A stretch of 43,530 nt of DNA from assembly GCA_024413875.1 (NCBI GenBank), contig JAKSVY010000004.1, forward strand, positions 1-43,530, given 5' to 3'. Both the position numbers and the translations under genes were made by a program. The stretch is from Bacilli bacterium (lineage in GTDB: Bacteria; Bacillota_I; Bacilli_A; RFN20; CAG-826). Positions 42,061 through 43,530 of the stretch are shown piece after piece (positions within the stretch are counted from its first letter, which is position 1; the number at the start of each line of letters is the position of its first letter). Below the pieces are notes generated by a model. That model was not told the DNA's origin. It made no database searches and was given only the letters and a program-made list of their open reading frames with translations.

Positions 42061-43356
42061 ATGATTAAAGTAGGAATGGTTTCATTAGGATGCGCAAAAA
42101 ACCTCGTTGATAGCGAGATGATTTTAGGCATGCTTAATGAATCAAATTTCCAAGTAGTGAACACAATTGAAGAAGCTGATGTTCTTATTTGTAATACTTG
42201 TGGCTTCATCAATGCTTCGAAAGAGGAATCAATCAATAGCATCCTTGAACTTGCTTCATATCAAAAGAAGCTCGTCGTAACAGGCTGTTTAGTCCAAAGA
42301 TATAAAGAAGAACTTATGGCAGCTATTCCAGAAGTTGATTTATATGTATCAATTAATGAATATCCTCATATCAACGAATTAATTATGATGCTATTCACGG
42401 ATGAAGTTAACGTTCAACCATTAAATCCATTCGTTAGATTATTATCTACACCTAATTATCAAGCGTACTTAAGAATCTCTGAAGGATGTAATAACTGCTG
42501 TACTTATTGTGCAATCCCTTTAATTAGAGGTAAGTTTGTCTCTCGTCCTTTTGAAGATATCTTAAAAGAGGCTCATATACTCCTTGAAAAAGGAATTAAG
42601 GAATTAGTAGTCATTTCTCAAGATACAACGCGTTACGGAAGCGATTTTAGCCCAAAAATCACAATTGCCACACTTTTAAAGGAACTTCTCAAATTAGATT
42701 TTGTCTCAATTCGCCTTCTTTACCTTTATCCAGATGAAATTGAAGATGATTTAATCCAAGTAATTAAAGAGAATCAAGATAGATTATCTCCATATTTTGA
42801 TATTCCTCTTCAACATGCTTCTAACAAGGTATTAAAGGCAATGAATAGAAGAGGCACTAAAGAAGAATATCTTGCTTTAATTAGAAAAATTAGAAAAGAA
42901 ATCCCTAATGCAATCTTAAGAACAACATACATTGTTGGATTCCCAGGAGAAACAAAAAGAGATTTTGAACAACTCATCAACTTCACAAAAGAAGTTAAGT
43001 TTGATCATATGGGAGCCTTCACATATTCAAGAGAAGAAGGCACCAAGTCTTTTGACTATAAAGGCCAAGTTAGAAAATCTACAAAGCAAAAACGTTATGA
43101 TGAATTAATGAAAGTTCAAAAAGTCATTTCATATGAACAAAACAAAAAACATATTAATGAAATAATGACTGGCTTAGTAGTGGGATATGACCAAGCTAAA
43201 AATGAATATCAATTAAGAAGCTATTGGAACGCTCCTGATGATATTGATGGATACATTTATTTCAAATCTAAAAAGGAATTAACTATTGGTGAATCTGTCA
43301 AAATTAAGATTACAAACGCCTTTGTTTATGACCTTTTTGGTGAATTAGTTGATTAA
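42061..43356 (+). CDS. rimO: Ribosomal protein S12 methylthiotransferase RimO
   Basis: Radical-SAM enzyme of 431 aa that adds a methylthio group to an aspartate of ribosomal protein S12. The UPF0004 domain begins VSLGCAKNLVDSEM (C11), with further cluster cysteines C47 and C76. The radical-SAM cluster is EGCNNCCTYC (C143, C147, C150). The TRAM-like C-terminus contains WNAPDDIDGYIYF. VSLGCAKNLVDSE and HMGAFTYSREEGT distinguish RimO from MiaB and MtaB. An AAGGA site precedes the ATG. Cotranscribed with malQ, though with no functional link known. Confidence 0.94.
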   Translation: MIKVGMVSLGCAKNLVDSEMILGMLNESNFQVVNTIEEADVLICNTCGFINASKEESINSILELASYQKKLVVTGCLVQRYKEELMAAIPEVDLYVSINEYPHINELIMMLFTDEVNVQPLNPFVRLLSTPNYQAYLRISEGCNNCCTYCAIPLIRGKFVSRPFEDILKEAHILLEKGIKELVVISQDTTRYGSDFSPKITIATLLKELLKLDFVSIRLLYLYPDEIEDDLIQVIKENQDRLSPYFDIPLQHASNKVLKAMNRRGTKEEYLALIRKIRKEIPNAILRTTYIVGFPGETKRDFEQLINFTKEVKFDHMGAFTYSREEGTKSFDYKGQVRKSTKQKRYDELMKVQKVISYEQNKKHINEIMTGLVVGYDQAKNEYQLRSYWNAPDDIDGYIYFKSKKELTIGESVKIKITNAFVYDLFGELVD

Positions 43357-43405
43357 CTAAAAGTTAGTTGCATAACTTATTAGTTGAATATATACTTAAT
43401 TCGCT

Positions 43406-43479
43406 GCCTCTTTAGTTAAATGGCATAACGGATCCATGGTAAGGATCTGTTCGTGGTTCGATTCCGCGAAGAGGCACCA
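43406..43479 (+). tRNA. tRNA-Thr(GGT)
   Basis: Acceptor GCCTCTT/AAGAGGC is perfectly paired. The anticodon arm GATCC-ATGGTAA-GGATC carries GGT. The T-arm is CGTGG-TTCGATT-CCGCG, discriminator A, CCA encoded. Confidence 0.94.
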
Positions 43480-43491
43480 TATGAAAACAAG

Positions 43492-43525
43492 AACTTTGAT
43501 ACGTTAAAATATCGAAGTTTTTTCA
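43492..43525 (+). terminator. Terminator of tRNA-Thr
   Basis: A 10-bp stem AACTTTGATA/TATCGAAGTT (one T-G pair) with a short AT loop is followed by TTTTTTC. Confidence 0.85.
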
Positions 43526-43530
43526 TTTTT

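Noticed and set aside
1..43530. Mycoplasma-type genetic code (TGA as Trp)
   Set aside because: TGA ends the secreted protein at 7347-7349 and the GH2 gene at 37795-37797, where domain ends and gene overlaps fit; tryptophan is encoded by TGG.

Overview
The window looks like a chromosomal segment of a low-GC Bacillota bacterium, probably an uncultured gut lineage of the Bacilli near the Mollicutes/Erysipelotrichales. The evidence is strong AT bias, a tyrosine T-box leader, AAGGAGG-type ribosome binding sites, and BspA-like and Ig-like (Big_2) surface proteins. TGA ends real genes (positions 7347-7349 and 37795-37797), so the genetic code is the standard bacterial one and not the Mycoplasma code. 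No phage, transposase, CRISPR array or rRNA operon was seen.

Layout. 1-4210 is a spermidine/putrescine ABC transporter operon (potA, cut by the window edge, then potBCD). 4301-8825 holds a MATE efflux pump with a palindrome in its promoter, a secreted surface protein, a possible orphan PD-(D/E)XK nuclease, and rubrerythrin with a palindromic operator. 8861-9541 is a tRNA cluster (Asp, Asp, Phe, and Ser on the other strand) with long inverted repeats and a small ORF. 9635-12519 holds a YhhN membrane protein, an XTP/dITP pyrophosphatase and T-box-controlled tyrS. 12576-13404 is a BspA-like surface protein behind a GEMM/c-di-GMP-I-type riboswitch. 13626-16137 pairs nagA with a divergent ROK-like kinase. 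16167-19431 is leftward: ogt and a flavodoxin, tRNA-Gly, then the CPBP protease-TraX-thioredoxin operon. 19479-21410 has YigZ and an aminopeptidase P. 21469-26199 is a leftward group of membrane-anchored surface proteins, including two endonuclease I paralogues.

The right third is mainly carbohydrate and cofactor metabolism: glpK with a gene of unknown function, a TGS-uridine kinase, the biotin transporter BioY beside a BirA-like operator, and a repeat-bearing lipoprotein. A six-gene operon follows (galM, MFS sugar transporter, phospholipase C-like protein, GH2 glycosidase, iron alcohol dehydrogenase, galT). It appears built to import a galactoside, hydrolyse it, and pass galactose to the Leloir pathway, although galK and galE are not in view. 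malQ, rimO and tRNA-Thr close the window.

Three signals cut across genes. First, at least six genes have a TATAAT-like -10 box only 6-11 nt before an ATG with no Shine-Dalgarno sequence, which suggests leaderless mRNAs. Second, the riboswitch before the BspA-like gene aligns base for base with the Vc2 c-di-GMP aptamer over its P2/ligand core, but carries A where Vc2 has the ligand-reading G20, the change known from cGAMP-sensing GEMM-Ib RNAs. Third, several compact operators (MATE, rubrerythrin, bioY) can be read directly from the sequence. All functional names rest on motif recognition by eye; no database search was run.
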